DNA of 35,218 bases from Actinomycetes bacterium (GTDB lineage: Bacteria; Actinomycetota; Acidimicrobiia; Acidimicrobiales; Ilumatobacteraceae). The stretch covers positions 1 through 35,218 of the forward strand of contig BJGF01000006.1 in NCBI GenBank assembly GCA_014190295.1, given 5' to 3'. A program made the position numbers and the translations under genes. The notes under the pieces were generated by a model. That model ran no database searches, was not told where the DNA came from, and saw only the letters and a program-made list of their open reading frames with translations. How positions within the stretch are numbered: position 1 is the first letter of the stretch; every line of letters starts with the position of its first letter. Positions 35,168 to 35,218 of this stretch are shown in pieces.

Positions 35168-35218
35168 TTCGTAATCTAGATCGTTAGCAACCATCATCTG
35201 AATCAAAGTTGTGAAATC

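Overview
The window looks like a chromosomal segment of an actinobacterium, most likely from the Acidimicrobiia or a related aquatic lineage. The grounds are an actinobacterial gene set (DUF3499, DUF5719, group II truncated haemoglobin GlbO, an Stf0-type sulfotransferase, menaquinone enzyme MenB), the order comF-secA-prfB-ftsE-ftsX, the cluster ahcY-Trm112-manB-DUF3499, moderate GC by eye, frequent GTG/TTG starts and several apparent leaderless starts. This placement is inference; no rRNA or tRNA gene is visible.

Layout. 1-974 (-): MFS transporter with a frameshift near 121-134, running off the left edge. 1083-3538 (+): a short-chain dehydrogenase followed by a membrane-anchored molybdopterin oxidoreductase. 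3554-9043 (-): a tight five-gene catabolic operon, in transcription order aldehyde dehydrogenase, beta-hydroxyacid dehydrogenase, adducin-type class II aldolase, zinc alcohol dehydrogenase, enolase-superfamily protein. 9141-11686 (+): Stf0 sulfotransferase translationally coupled to menB, then a TrmH-type rRNA methyltransferase. 11683-19178 (-): housekeeping run comF-secA-prfB-ftsE-ftsX-enoyl-CoA hydratase-glbO. 19285-19902 (+): YczE-type membrane protein behind a 10-bp tandem repeat. 19899-26466 (-): DUF3499, CPBP protease, large membrane protein, phosphomannomutase, Trm112-like protein, S-adenosylhomocysteinase. 26600-28627 (+): ftsH. 28630-33817 (-): glycosyltransferase 2/membrane protein, DUF5719 protein, thioredoxin-like protein. 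33866-35167 (+): polysaccharide flippase-like protein.

How the parts work together. The right third is a cell-surface glycan locus: phosphomannomutase for mannose-1-phosphate, two very large membrane proteins of glycosyltransferase type, a secreted DUF5719 protein, and a flippase-like transporter, with membrane quality-control genes (ftsH, CPBP protease, thioredoxin-like protein) among them. The middle holds protein export, translation termination and divisome genes. The left third is metabolic and accessory. Its operon looks like a pathway for an acid sugar or related hydroxyacid, without a kinase, transporter or regulator in view.

There is no gap between genes longer than about 140 bases. 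No CRISPR array, insertion sequence, prophage, RNA gene or convincing intrinsic terminator was seen. The best leads are the stf0-menB coupling, the catabolic operon with its metal-ligand-substituted enolase-superfamily protein, the 10-bp phased repeat before yczE, and the set of leaderless-type promoters.
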